64,000 bases of DNA, taken from the NCBI RefSeq assembly GCF_900113735.1, contig NZ_FOQM01000013.1, positions 62,001 through 126,000 on the forward strand. The letters are read 5' to 3'. Below are positions 43,606-52,692 of this stretch, piece by piece. Numbering within the stretch: position 1 is the first letter of the stretch; every line of letters begins with the position of its first letter. The notes beneath the pieces were generated by a model. That model was not told the origin of the DNA. It did no database searches and was given only the letters and a program-made list of their open reading frames with translations. The DNA comes from Bradyrhizobium sp. Gha (GTDB lineage Bacteria > Pseudomonadota > Alphaproteobacteria > Rhizobiales > Xanthobacteraceae). The position numbers and the translations under genes are program-made.

Positions 43606-45330
43606 TTATCCTGCCCTGGCGATCCGGCTGTCCGAACGCAGGTTCTGGAAGAATTTCTCCACTTCGCGCGACAGCGTATCCGCCGTTGCGGTCAGGCTGC
43701 TCGCCGCGGTCAGCACCGAAGATGCCGCCGTGTCGGTCTCGCCGATGGCATCGCGCAGCGAGGTGATGTTGGCGACCAGCGTCTCGTTGCCCTGGGCTGC
43801 CGATTGCGCATTGGAGGAGATCTCGCGCGTGGCCTGGTCCTGCTGGCCGACGGCGCCTGCGATCGCCGAGGTGACCTCGTTGATCTCGCGCACCGCTCCG
43901 CCGATCTCGCGCACGGCTTCGACCGCGTTGCGGGTGGAGGACTGGATCATCGCGACGTTCTCGCTGATGTCGGCGGTCGCCTTCGCCGTCTGTCCGGCCA
44001 GCGCCTTCACTTCGTGCGCGACGACGGCAAAGCCGCGGCCGGCATCGCCGGCGCGCGCGGCCTCGATGGTGGCGTTGAGCGCGAGCAGATTGGTCTGCTC
44101 GGCGATCGTCTGAATGAGGGTCAGCACGCCGTCGATGCGTTGCGTGGCCGCGGCAAGGCTCTCGATTTCGGCGATCGATTTCTCGGTGCGCTGGCCGGTC
44201 TGCTCGACGGCGCTCGCGCTCTGTCGCACCTGCCGGCCGATCTCTTCCACGGATGCGGACAGCTCTTCGGCCGCACTCGCCACCGCGGTGACGTTGTGCG
44301 AGGCCTGCTCGGTGGCGCTCGCCGCCGTGCCGGCGCGGCTGTTGGCATCAGCCGTGACGCGGGTGATGGTCTGCGCAGTCTCGCGCATGACCGATGCGTT
44401 GTCGCTCAGCCCGCGCATGATCGCGCCGATCGCCTCGCGAAACGCTTCGACGGACTGCTCGATGTGCCGCGCACGTTCCTCGCGCGCGGCCGAATCCAAG
44501 GAGACCTGTGAGGCGAGGTTGCGGTTGCGGCCCATTGCGTCCTGGAATACTTGGATGGCGCGGGCGAGCGCACCGATCTCGTCGGCACGGTCGGAGTGCG
44601 GCACCACGACGTTCTCGGCACCGTCGGCGACTTGCTTGATGGTCGCGGTGATCGCGGCGAGCGGCCGGGCGATCGAACGCGCGATGATGATGATGCCGAT
44701 GACGACCAGCGCCAGCGCCACGCCGCCGAGGCAGGTCAGCACGAAGGAGAGCGCGTGATTGGTCTCGGTCTCGCGCGCGATCTGCTTGGCGCGCTCGGCA
44801 TAGACCCTGGACAACGCCTCGAGATCCTTGTTCAGCGCCGAGCGCACGGCGCGATTGGCGTCGTTGTCGCCCCACTCACGGCCGGCAGCCGCATTGATCT
44901 CGACGCCGCGGCGCACCAGCTCCTTGCGGAATTCGACGAACTGCTCGATGCGCTTTTTGAAGGTGGCGAACTGCTCGGCGTCGTCCGCCTTGACGATGCT
45001 CTCCCAGCCTTTCACCACGCCCAGAATCTGCGCGTTGAACTTGAGCAGGCCGTCGCCGTATTTCTTCACCACCGCCGGCTCCGTCGACATGTAGACGCCG
45101 CGCGATTCCATCACGACCGCGTAGACCAGCGCGTTGACGCGCTCGACGTTCAGCGCGGCCGCATTCGCCGTCTCGATCGCGCTGGTGAGCTCGGCGCTGC
45201 GGCGGCTGTTGTAGTCGGACAGCATCGCGATCGCGGCCGTGAGCAGGGCGAACAGCGCGAAGATCGCATAGAGCCTGGTCGCGAGCGTGAAACGGCCGGC
45301 CAGGCCAGCGGCATGTCGATCAGTTTTCAT
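43606..45330 (-). CDS. Methyl-accepting chemotaxis protein
   Basis: A 574-aa transmembrane receptor. A first membrane span at about residues 18-37 is followed by a helical periplasmic sensor domain of about 155 residues, a second span (SFVLTCLGGVALALVVIGII), a HAMP domain (RSIARPLAAITATIKQVADG) and the cytoplasmic signalling coiled coil with the conserved hairpin tip EQTNLLALNATIEAARAG and RGFAVVAHEVKALA. It lacks the C-terminal NWETF-like pentapeptide that tethers CheR. It is divergent from eutB, with a strong palindrome 45 nt upstream of its start. The ligand is unknown; ethanolamine is a guess from context. Confidence 0.92.
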   Translation of the reverse strand: MKTDRHAAGLAGRFTLATRLYAIFALFALLTAAIAMLSDYNSRRSAELTSAIETANAAALNVERVNALVYAVVMESRGVYMSTEPAVVKKYGDGLLKFNAQILGVVKGWESIVKADDAEQFATFKKRIEQFVEFRKELVRRGVEINAAAGREWGDNDANRAVRSALNKDLEALSRVYAERAKQIARETETNHALSFVLTCLGGVALALVVIGIIIIARSIARPLAAITATIKQVADGAENVVVPHSDRADEIGALARAIQVFQDAMGRNRNLASQVSLDSAAREERARHIEQSVEAFREAIGAIMRGLSDNASVMRETAQTITRVTADANSRAGTAASATEQASHNVTAVASAAEELSASVEEIGRQVRQSASAVEQTGQRTEKSIAEIESLAAATQRIDGVLTLIQTIAEQTNLLALNATIEAARAGDAGRGFAVVAHEVKALAGQTAKATADISENVAMIQSSTRNAVEAVREIGGAVREINEVTSAIAGAVGQQDQATREISSNAQSAAQGNETLVANITSLRDAIGETDTAASSVLTAASSLTATADTLSREVEKFFQNLRSDSRIARAG

Positions 45331-45374
45331 GGTTTCTTACGATCCGATTGACGTGTGAGATCGGCAGATGCAGC

Positions 45375-45403
45375 TCTGTATAATGTATACAACATTATAC
45401 AGA
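45375..45403. promoter_or_regulatory. Perfect 12-bp inverted repeat, candidate operator
   Basis: Arms TCTGTATAATGT (45375-45386) and ACATTATACAGA (45392-45403) are exact reverse complements with a 5-nt spacer. It is AT-rich in GC-rich surroundings and lies between the divergent chemotaxis receptor and eutB. It probably binds a dimeric repressor or activator; no regulator gene is adjacent. It is not a terminator because it lies before both genes and has no U-run. Confidence 0.6.
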
Positions 45404-45596
45404 ACGAAGGTGGATGTTGCGTTAACAACACCAGCATGCGGGCCTCCCGGTCCCGGAAAGAGCAAGGATAATCAGTTGCTTGTCTCGCACATGCCGCATC
45501 ACGGAGTTCAGCCGAAGGGCGGAGCTTGCATTTCCCTCGACCACGGCCAGTTTGGCGTCCACCATTGGCCGAGCCCGCGATGATCGGAGCAGATTC

Positions 45597-46979
45597 TTGA
45601 TCTACCGCCACACCATCGACGCCACGACCTATACCTTCCCCGATCTGCGTGATCTGCTCGCCAAGGCGACGCCGCCGCGCTCCGGTGATCGGCTGGCCGG
45701 CATTGCCGCCGGTAGCGCCGAGCAGATGCTCGCCGCGCGGATGGCGCTGGCGGACGTCGCGCTTGGTCAATTCCTGAGCGAAGCTGTCATCCCCTATGAG
45801 ACCGACGAGGTCACCCGCCTGGTCATCGACAGCCATGACGCCAAGGCGTTTGCGCAGGTCTCTTCGTTGACGGTCGGAGCCTTCCGCGACTGGCTGCTCT
45901 CGGACGCCGCCACGCCGGAGACCTTGCGCAAGCTCGCGCCGGGCATCACGCCGGAGATGGCGGCTGCAGTCTCGAAACTGATGCGCAACCAGGACCTGAT
46001 CCTGGCGGCGCGCAAATGCGAGGTCACGACCGCCTTCCGCAACACCATCGGCCTGAAAGGCCGGATGAGCACGCGGCTGCAGCCCAACCATCCGTTCGAC
46101 GATGCCAGGGGCATCACCGCCTCGATCCTCGACGGGCTCCTGCTTGGCGCCGGCGATGCCTGCATCGGCATCAACCCGGCGAGCGACGATCCGGCGGGAA
46201 TCGCGCGATTGCTGCGGCTGCTGGACGAGATCATCGCCCGGCTGAAAATCCCGACGCAAGGATGCGTGCTGACCCATCTCACGACCACGCTGTCGCTGAT
46301 CGGGCAGGGCGTGCCGGTCGACCTCGTCTTCCAGTCGGTCGCCGGCACCGAGGCCGCCAACCGCAGCTTCGGCATCGACCTCGCTTTGCTGAAGGAGGCG
46401 CACGAAGCCGGGCTGTCGCAAAAGCGCGGCACGGTCGGTGAGAACGTCATGTATTTCGAAACCGGCCAGGGCTCGGCATTGTCGGCCAATGCCCATCACG
46501 GTGTCGACCAGCAGACCTGCGAGGCGCGCGCCTATGCAGTAGCCCGCGCCTATGCCCCGCTGCTGGTCGACAGCGTGGTCGGCTTCATCGGCCCCGAATA
46601 TCTCTACGACGGCAAGGAGATCATCCGGGCGGGACTGGAGGATCATTTCTGCGGCAAGCTGCTCGGCCTGCCCCTGGGCATCGACATCTGCTACACCAAC
46701 CATGCCGAGGCGGACCAGGACGACATGGACAATCTCCTGACGCTGCTCGCTGCTGCCGGCGTCACCTTCATCATGGGCGTGCCCGGCGCCGACGACGTCA
46801 TGCTGAACTACCAGTCGACCTCCTTCCACGATGCGCTCTATGTCCGCGAGATCTTCGGTGCCGCACGTGCGCCGGAGTTCGACGACTGGCTGATTGAGAC
46901 CGGCATTGCCGGGGCCGATTTCCGGCTTGCCCGTGACGCAGGCCTGTTGCCTGATTTTGCGTCACGGCTGATCGCCTAG
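45597..46979 (+). CDS. eutB: Ethanolamine ammonia-lyase large (alpha) subunit
   Basis: Catalytic subunit of the adenosylcobalamin-dependent lyase that turns ethanolamine into acetaldehyde and ammonia. It has 460 aa, like E. coli EutB (453). Segments TTAFRNTIGLKGRMSTRLQP, LTHLTTTLSLIGQGVPVDLV, TGQGSALSANAHHGVDQQT and FIMGVPGADDVMLNYQSTSF are highly conserved. The start is TTG at 45597 with GGAG seven nt upstream; longer frames reach into unrelated sequence. Its partner eutC is not next to it: hpnP lies between them, 172 nt after this stop. Confidence 0.93.
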   Translation: MIYRHTIDATTYTFPDLRDLLAKATPPRSGDRLAGIAAGSAEQMLAARMALADVALGQFLSEAVIPYETDEVTRLVIDSHDAKAFAQVSSLTVGAFRDWLLSDAATPETLRKLAPGITPEMAAAVSKLMRNQDLILAARKCEVTTAFRNTIGLKGRMSTRLQPNHPFDDARGITASILDGLLLGAGDACIGINPASDDPAGIARLLRLLDEIIARLKIPTQGCVLTHLTTTLSLIGQGVPVDLVFQSVAGTEAANRSFGIDLALLKEAHEAGLSQKRGTVGENVMYFETGQGSALSANAHHGVDQQTCEARAYAVARAYAPLLVDSVVGFIGPEYLYDGKEIIRAGLEDHFCGKLLGLPLGIDICYTNHAEADQDDMDNLLTLLAAAGVTFIMGVPGADDVMLNYQSTSFHDALYVREIFGAARAPEFDDWLIETGIAGADFRLARDAGLLPDFASRLIA

Positions 46980-47151
46980 CGCGAAAATCCTGCGAAAAAC
47001 ATCCTCCTGCCGGCGTGAACCCGAGAAACCATTGGCGCGTCTCACGAATTAGTTCGGTGCCACAATATTGAGGAATTCCGGTCGCAGCGTTACGCTCTAT
47101 TTCTGGAGACCTCGTCAGTACCGTTCGTAGAACGTGGTTGGGGGAAGTTCG

Positions 47152-48738
47152 ATGCGCGCTGAGAGCAACGGAACAAGTCGGCATATTCTGTGTGTCTTTC
47201 CGCGTTACACCTCGTCATTCGGCACCTTCGAGCACGCCTATCCGCTGACCGACGGCGTCCGCGCCTTCATGCCGCCGCAGGGCCTGCTGCTGCTCGCGGC
47301 CTACCTGCCGAAGGAATGGCAAGTCAAATTCGTGGACGAAAATCTCCGCCGCGCGACCAAGGAAGAGTTCGAATGGGCTGAGGCCGTCTTCGTCAGCGGC
47401 ATGCACATCCAGCGTCAGCAGATGAACGACATCTGTCGCCGCGCCCATGAGTTCGACCTGCCCGTTGCGCTCGGCGGCCCGTCGGTCAGCGCCTGCCCGG
47501 ACTATTACCCGTCGTTCGATTATCTCCATGTCGGCGAGCTCGGCGACGCCACCAACCAGCTCATCGAGATTTTGGCGCGCGACACGGCACGCCCCGAGAG
47601 CCAAGTGGTGCTGACGACCAAAGACCGCATCCCAATGACGGAGTTTCCGATCCCGGCCTACGAGCTCGCCGATGTGAAGCGCTACTTCCTCGGCAGCATC
47701 CAGTATTCCAGCGGCTGTCCGTATGAGTGCGAGTTCTGCGACATCCCCGGCCTCTATGGCCGCAACCCGCGCATCAAGACACCCGAACAGATCATCGCTG
47801 AGCTCGATCGCCTGCGCGAATGCGGCATGACCGACACGGTCTATTTCGTCGATGATAATTTCATCGGTAACCGCAAGGCGGCGATGGACCTGCTGCCGCA
47901 TCTGATCGAATGGCAGAAGAAGACCGGCTATGTGATGCGGCTTGCCTGCGAGGCGACGCTCAACATCGCCAAGCGTCCCGAGATCCTCAAGAAGATGCGC
48001 GAGGCCCACTTCATCACCATCTTCTGCGGCATCGAGACGCCGGACCCCGACGCGCTGAAGGCCATGCACAAGGACCACAACATGATGGTCCCGATCCTGG
48101 AGGGCGTGCGCACCATCAACTCCTACGGCATGGAGGTGGTGTCGGGCATCATCATGGGGCTCGACACCGACAAGCCCAACACCTCGGAGGCGCTGCTCGC
48201 CTTTATCGAGGAATCGCGGATCCCGCTGCTCACCATCAACCTGCTTCAGGCGCTGCCGAAGACGCCGCTATGGGACCGGCTGGAGCGGGAAGGGCGCCTG
48301 ATCGATGACGAGGGCCGCGATTCCAACGTCGATTTCCTGTTGCCCTATGACGAGGTCGTCGCATCCTGGAAGCACGCCATGGGCGTGGCTTATGAGCCCG
48401 AGAAGGTCTATGCGCGCTTCCAGTATCAATGCGACCACGTCTATGTGCATCGCCTCAAGACGCCGGTGCCGGAGGAAATGAAGACCTGGGCCAACATCCG
48501 GCGTGGCCTCGTCATGCTGCGCAACATCTTCTGGAAGGTCGGCGTGCGCGGCGACTACAGGCGTGTGTTCTGGAAGTTCGCGCTGCGGCGCCTCAAGCGC
48601 GGCGACATCGAGGGGCTGATCGGCTGTACCTTGATCGCGCATCATCTGATCACCTTTGCCCGCGCGGCCTCGAGCGGCAAGCAGAACGCATCGAACTATT
48701 CGATCCGGCTGCGCGAAGCGTCCGTTCCCGCCGAATGA
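47152..48738 (+). CDS. hpnP: Hopanoid C-2 methylase (B12-binding radical SAM)
   Basis: Adds a methyl group at C-2 of the hopanoid A-ring, using SAM and cobalamin. It has 528 aa. The N-terminal B12-binding-like domain includes PPQGLLLLAAYLP and GGPSVSACPDYY. The radical SAM cluster is C189-x3-C193-x2-C196 (CPYECEFCDIPG). The C-terminal DUF4070 region (YDEVVASWKHAMGVAYEP) is the hallmark shared with HpnP. GGGGGA precedes the ATG at 47152; an upstream GTG is possible. Its stop overlaps the eutC start (ATGA), so the two are translationally coupled. HpnR (C-3 methylase) is less likely given the DUF4070 end and the taxon. Confidence 0.85.
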   Translation: MRAESNGTSRHILCVFPRYTSSFGTFEHAYPLTDGVRAFMPPQGLLLLAAYLPKEWQVKFVDENLRRATKEEFEWAEAVFVSGMHIQRQQMNDICRRAHEFDLPVALGGPSVSACPDYYPSFDYLHVGELGDATNQLIEILARDTARPESQVVLTTKDRIPMTEFPIPAYELADVKRYFLGSIQYSSGCPYECEFCDIPGLYGRNPRIKTPEQIIAELDRLRECGMTDTVYFVDDNFIGNRKAAMDLLPHLIEWQKKTGYVMRLACEATLNIAKRPEILKKMREAHFITIFCGIETPDPDALKAMHKDHNMMVPILEGVRTINSYGMEVVSGIIMGLDTDKPNTSEALLAFIEESRIPLLTINLLQALPKTPLWDRLEREGRLIDDEGRDSNVDFLLPYDEVVASWKHAMGVAYEPEKVYARFQYQCDHVYVHRLKTPVPEEMKTWANIRRGLVMLRNIFWKVGVRGDYRRVFWKFALRRLKRGDIEGLIGCTLIAHHLITFARAASSGKQNASNYSIRLREASVPAE

Positions 48739-49520
48739 GCGACAAGCCCGTTCCGGCGCGCCCGACCGTCGACCTCAGATCGTTCACGCCGGCGCGCGTC
48801 GCGCTCGGGCGAAGCGGCGCAAGCCTGCCGACCAGACCGCTGCTCGATTTCACGCTGGCCCATGCCCGCGCCCGCGATGCCGTGCATGCCGCCTTCGATC
48901 CGCAGCGCCTGGCGGCCGCGGTGAGGGTGCTTGGTCTCGATGTCACCGAGGTCAGCAGCCGGGTCGCCGATCGCAGGGACTATTTGCGCCGGCCGGATCT
49001 GGGACGGCAGCTCGATGCCGGCTCCGCCGCGGCGTTGGCCCATGCTGCCGCGGCGCCGTGCCAGGTTGCGATCGTGATCGGCGACGGATTGTCGGCCGCC
49101 GCGGTTCATGCCCATGCGGTCGCGCTGCTGCAAGCCCTGCTGCCGCTGCTGGGGGAGGGCGAGGCCGTCGCGATTGGCCATGCCGTCGTCGCCTCGGGCG
49201 CGCGAGTCGCGCTCGGTGATCAGATCGGGGCCATTCTCGGGGCCCGCATGGTTGTGATGCTGATCGGCGAACGGCCGGGCCTGTCGGCCCCCGACAGCCT
49301 CGGGGCCTATCTGACCTTCGCGCCGAAGCCTGGCCTGACCGATGCCGAGCGCAATTGCGTGTCAAACATCCACAAGGCCGGTTTGAGCTACGACGAGGCC
49401 GCGCTCAAGCTCGCCTGGCTCGTCCGCGAGGGATTGGCGCGCCAGGTCACGGGCGTGGCGCTCAAGGACGAGAGCGCCGACCGCCGACCTCGTGGAATTG
49501 GCACGGCTATGCCGCAGTGA
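48735..49520 (+). CDS. eutC: Ethanolamine ammonia-lyase small (beta) subunit
   Basis: Partner of EutB that helps hold adenosylcobalamin. It has 261 aa. PTVDLRSFTPARVALGRSG, LDFTLAHARARDAVHAAFD, VIGDGLSAAAVHAHA, GDQIGAILGARMVVMLIGER and CVSNIHKAGLSYDEAA match the family along its length. The ATG at 48735 overlaps hpnP by 4 nt. Separation of eutB and eutC by another gene is unusual, as they normally adjoin. No ethanolamine permease, EutA reactivase or acetaldehyde dehydrogenase gene is in the window. Confidence 0.93.
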   Translation: MSDKPVPARPTVDLRSFTPARVALGRSGASLPTRPLLDFTLAHARARDAVHAAFDPQRLAAAVRVLGLDVTEVSSRVADRRDYLRRPDLGRQLDAGSAAALAHAAAAPCQVAIVIGDGLSAAAVHAHAVALLQALLPLLGEGEAVAIGHAVVASGARVALGDQIGAILGARMVVMLIGERPGLSAPDSLGAYLTFAPKPGLTDAERNCVSNIHKAGLSYDEAALKLAWLVREGLARQVTGVALKDESADRRPRGIGTAMPQ

Positions 49521-49744
49521 CGGGAATTCCGGCAAATCGCCGCATCTTGATTGATCTGGAGCCCTTCCGGCGTGCTTGCGAGAAGGGTGATTGACCTGCT
49601 AAACCGCTGCCGGCGATTTTCCGCGCATTTTCAAAGGGCAAGCCTCCCATTGGCAAGCCTCCGATTGGTATGGCGTTTTCAAGCCGTTCGCAGGGCGCGC
49701 GCACTAAGCTCAGAGACCGAGCCGATTGAGGAATTGGACAAGGC

Positions 49745-52111
49745 ATGCTCGAAAAGCACCGCGAGAATGAGGTTCATGTCGACAAGGTCGAGCAGGGGCC
49801 TGCCTCCTCCATCGCCTTCGGCCTGGAGCGTCTCGGACTGATTGCGGTCCGGGCGCCGATCGTCTCCTGCATCATCCTGCTCGCGCTGATCGTCGGCGCG
49901 GTGTTCGGTATCCATCGCATCAAGATCGACGATTCGCTGTCGCAGCTGTTCCGCTCCAACACCCGGGAATTCAAGCAGTACGAAGAGGTGACGAAGAAGT
50001 TCCCGGCCGAGGAATTCGACGTCCTCGTCGTGGTCGAGGGCAAGACTCTGCTGGCGCGGAACAACCTCGAGAAGCTGCGCGATTTCGTCACCGACATGCA
50101 GCTGGTCGAGGGTACCCGCGGTCTGGTCTCGCTGTTCTCGGCCCGCCAGGCGCCCGCGCCGGGCAAGCTGCCGGCCGCGCTGTTCCCGGCCGAACTGCCC
50201 GAGGGCGCGGCCTATGATCAGTTCATCGAAACCGTCAAGAACAACGAGATCATCCGCGGCAAACTGTTGTCGGAGGACGGCACGCTGGCGCTGATCGTGC
50301 TCTCGCTCGATCCGGAGGTGGTCGCCTCCAGCAAGCTCGGCAAGGTGGTCGGCGACATCCGTGCACTGATGAAGGAGGATCTCGGCGACACCGGGCTCAG
50401 CGTGCAGCTCTCCGGCGTGCCGGTGATGCAGCTCGAGATCCGAAACGCGGTCGAGCGCGACGGCCTCACCTATAACATCCTCGGCATTCTCGCCGGCTGC
50501 ATCATCGCGATCATCTTCTTCCGCAAGATCTCCTTCATGGTAGTGGCGGCGTTCCCGCCGATGATCGCGATCCTGATCGCACTCGGCGCGCTCGGCTGGG
50601 CCAATTTCAATCTCAACATGTTCCTGAACGTGATGACGCCGCTCATCATGGTGATCAGCTTCTCGGACTCGATGCAGCTGACCTTCGCCGCGCGTGACCG
50701 GCTGATCGCGGGCCAGGACAAATTCACCGCGTTCAAGAATGCCGTGCTGGTGGTGGGCCCGGCCTGCGTGCTGACGCATGGCACCGCCGGCATTTCCTTC
50801 ATCGCGCTGCAATTCTCGGATTCCGACCTGATCCGTAAATTCGGCGAGGCGGGGCTGGCGGCCACCATCATCGCGCTGATCACGGTGCTGTCTCTGGTGC
50901 CGGTGTTCGGTGTGCTGTTCGTGCGCAACGAAAAGGTCTTTGCGGTCAAGTTCCAGAGCGCGGATGCCGGCGTGCAGGCGCTGCGCAATTTCTGCTACTG
51001 GATCGCGGTGCGCATGGTCGGCCGGCCCGGCCTGTTCAGCCTGATCGCACTGCTGTTCGTCGCCAGCCTGGGTGTCGTCTATGCCAATCTGCAGCCGCGC
51101 TACCGGCTTGCCGATCAGGTGCCGGACAAGCGTCAGGCGGTTGCCGCGAGCAACCGGCTCGATGCCAAGCTGACCGGCGCCAATCCGGTCAACGTCCTGA
51201 TCCAGTTCCCCAAGGGCGAAACGCTCTACTCGCCGGAGACGCTGCAGACCATCGCCGACGTGCACGCGACCGTGGAGAAGGCGGCCGGCGTCGGCAACGT
51301 CTGGTCGCTGGAGACGCTGCGCCGCTGGCTGGCGGAGAAGGCCGGCAGCGATGACGTCGCGACGCTCAAGGAATATGTGAACGTCATCCCCGAGCATCTG
51401 GTGCGCCGGTTCATCGATGCCGAGCAGGATGCGGTGGTCGTGGCCGGCCGCGTGCCGGACAAGGATTCCAGCCAACTCCTGCCGATTGTCGACAAGCTCG
51501 ATTCCGAGCTCGACGCGGTCCGCAAGAAGCATCCCGGCTACGAGATCGCCGTCACCGGTCTCGCCGCCATCGCCGCGCGTAACTCGGCCGGCATGATCGA
51601 GAAGCTGAACCGCGGCCTCACCGTGGAATTCGCGCTGGTCGCGATCTTCATTGGCCTCGCCTTCCGCTCCTGGGTGGTGATGTTCGCCTGCATCCTGCCG
51701 GGTATCTTCCCGGTGGTGATGTCGGGGACGGTGCTGTGGGCGATGGGCGAGGGCTTGCAATTTGCCAGCGTCGTCGCGCTCACCGTCTCGTTCGGCCTGG
51801 GCCTCTCCGCCACCATCCACTTCCTCAATCGTCTGCGATTGGAGAGTAAACCGGGCGTCGGCTCGGCGCTGGCGGTGGAGCGCGCGACCGTGCTGGTCGG
51901 CCCGGCGCTGATCCTGACCACGGTGGTGCTGGCCTGCGGCCTCGTCGTCACCGTGTTCTCGGACCTGCCGTCGCTGCGGCTGTTCGGCTGGCTCAGCGCC
52001 TTCTCCATGGTGGCGGCGCTGGTCGCCGACCTCTTCATCCTGCGGCCGACGGCGATGTGGCTGATCAATCTGCACGCCCGGCTTCAGGGCCCCGACAAGC
52101 CGGCGATCTGA
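49745..52111 (+). CDS. MMPL/RND-superfamily transporter
   Basis: A 788-aa inner-membrane protein with the RND layout: one span, a periplasmic domain, five or six spans, a second periplasmic domain and a further bundle. After the first helix, IKIDDSLSQLFRSNTREFKQ recalls the matching place in HpnN (AINTDINSLISQ). It lies between eutC and the hopanoid genes, 224 nt after eutC, and a strong hairpin terminator follows. By resemblance to HpnN it may move a lipid, but the substrate is unknown; other MMPL proteins export various lipids. Confidence 0.82.
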   Translation: MLEKHRENEVHVDKVEQGPASSIAFGLERLGLIAVRAPIVSCIILLALIVGAVFGIHRIKIDDSLSQLFRSNTREFKQYEEVTKKFPAEEFDVLVVVEGKTLLARNNLEKLRDFVTDMQLVEGTRGLVSLFSARQAPAPGKLPAALFPAELPEGAAYDQFIETVKNNEIIRGKLLSEDGTLALIVLSLDPEVVASSKLGKVVGDIRALMKEDLGDTGLSVQLSGVPVMQLEIRNAVERDGLTYNILGILAGCIIAIIFFRKISFMVVAAFPPMIAILIALGALGWANFNLNMFLNVMTPLIMVISFSDSMQLTFAARDRLIAGQDKFTAFKNAVLVVGPACVLTHGTAGISFIALQFSDSDLIRKFGEAGLAATIIALITVLSLVPVFGVLFVRNEKVFAVKFQSADAGVQALRNFCYWIAVRMVGRPGLFSLIALLFVASLGVVYANLQPRYRLADQVPDKRQAVAASNRLDAKLTGANPVNVLIQFPKGETLYSPETLQTIADVHATVEKAAGVGNVWSLETLRRWLAEKAGSDDVATLKEYVNVIPEHLVRRFIDAEQDAVVVAGRVPDKDSSQLLPIVDKLDSELDAVRKKHPGYEIAVTGLAAIAARNSAGMIEKLNRGLTVEFALVAIFIGLAFRSWVVMFACILPGIFPVVMSGTVLWAMGEGLQFASVVALTVSFGLGLSATIHFLNRLRLESKPGVGSALAVERATVLVGPALILTTVVLACGLVVTVFSDLPSLRLFGWLSAFSMVAALVADLFILRPTAMWLINLHARLQGPDKPAI

Positions 52112-52136
52112 GCGGCCTCAACAAATTCTCGTCAGC

Positions 52137-52171
52137 AAAAAGCCCCGGTTCGTGAGAGCCGGGGCTTTTTT
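52137..52171. terminator. Bidirectional Rho-independent terminator
   Basis: Twelve-bp stem AAAAAGCCCCGG / CCGGGGCTTTTT with a 10-nt loop, flanked by A-run and T-run, so it works on both strands. It lies between the convergent MMPL gene and the secreted-protein gene. Confidence 0.92.
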
Positions 52172-52191
52172 CTTTCGAGAAGAGAGGACGA

Positions 52192-52692
52192 TCAGCCCTT
52201 CGTCATGGTGATGTTGACGCCGCGGATCTCGCCCTTGGACGAGATCTGCACGGTCTGCTTGGAGCCGTTGGTGCGCAGCGACAGATTTGCGGCAAAGCCG
52301 TTGGCCTCGACGAACACGTCGATCTGGCCGCCGCCGGCGGTGCCTTGCAGATTGCCGAAGATGTTGCGGTTGGACTCGCTCCAGTTGCCGGAGATCCGCT
52401 CGCCCTGGCTGGTCACGTCGCTCGTGAGGTCGAACTTGTAGCTGTCGGACGCGCAGTGCAGCGCCTGCTTGAGGCTGAGGCCGGTGCCGGCGACCTTGTA
52501 GTCCGCCTTGCAGCGGATGCGCTCGGTCGAGCCATCGGACAGCGACACTGTGCCGGTGCCGGTCCATGCCCCGTCGAAACCGGCGAAGGGACCGGACGAC
52601 TGAGCGTGGCTTGCCGCAACTGAGAAGAGCAGCGCAGCGCCAATGCCGGCCGCCTTGATTGCCAGTTCAGATCGCCCAAAGAATTTCATCAT
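52192..52692 (-). CDS. Predicted secreted protein of unknown function
   Basis: A 166-aa protein. The signal peptide MMKFFGRSELAIKAAGIGAA continues to a cleavage site SHA-Q. The mature part is about 130 residues of alternating beta strands with two cysteines about 20 residues apart (IRCKADYK; LHCASDSY), GTWTG-like FDGAWTGTGTVSLSDGS at its start, suggesting a lipocalin/calycin-like barrel, though I do not recognise the family. The start at 52692 is chosen over one 51 nt upstream because the signal peptide begins there and CGGGA precedes it. Confidence 0.7.
   Translation of the reverse strand: MMKFFGRSELAIKAAGIGAALLFSVAASHAQSSGPFAGFDGAWTGTGTVSLSDGSTERIRCKADYKVAGTGLSLKQALHCASDSYKFDLTSDVTSQGERISGNWSESNRNIFGNLQGTAGGGQIDVFVEANGFAANLSLRTNGSKQTVQISSKGEIRGVNITMTKG

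Noticed and set aside
45404..45596. Cobalamin riboswitch in the eutB leader
   Set aside because: The leader is long enough, but I cannot find a convincing B12-box or the expected helices.
46980..47151. EcfG (general stress sigma) promoter before hpnP
   Set aside because: EcfG control of hpnP is reported in Rhodopseudomonas. I looked for GGAAC with CGTT 16-18 nt downstream; CGTT occurs twice but without a matching -35, and the nearest combination has a mismatch in each box.
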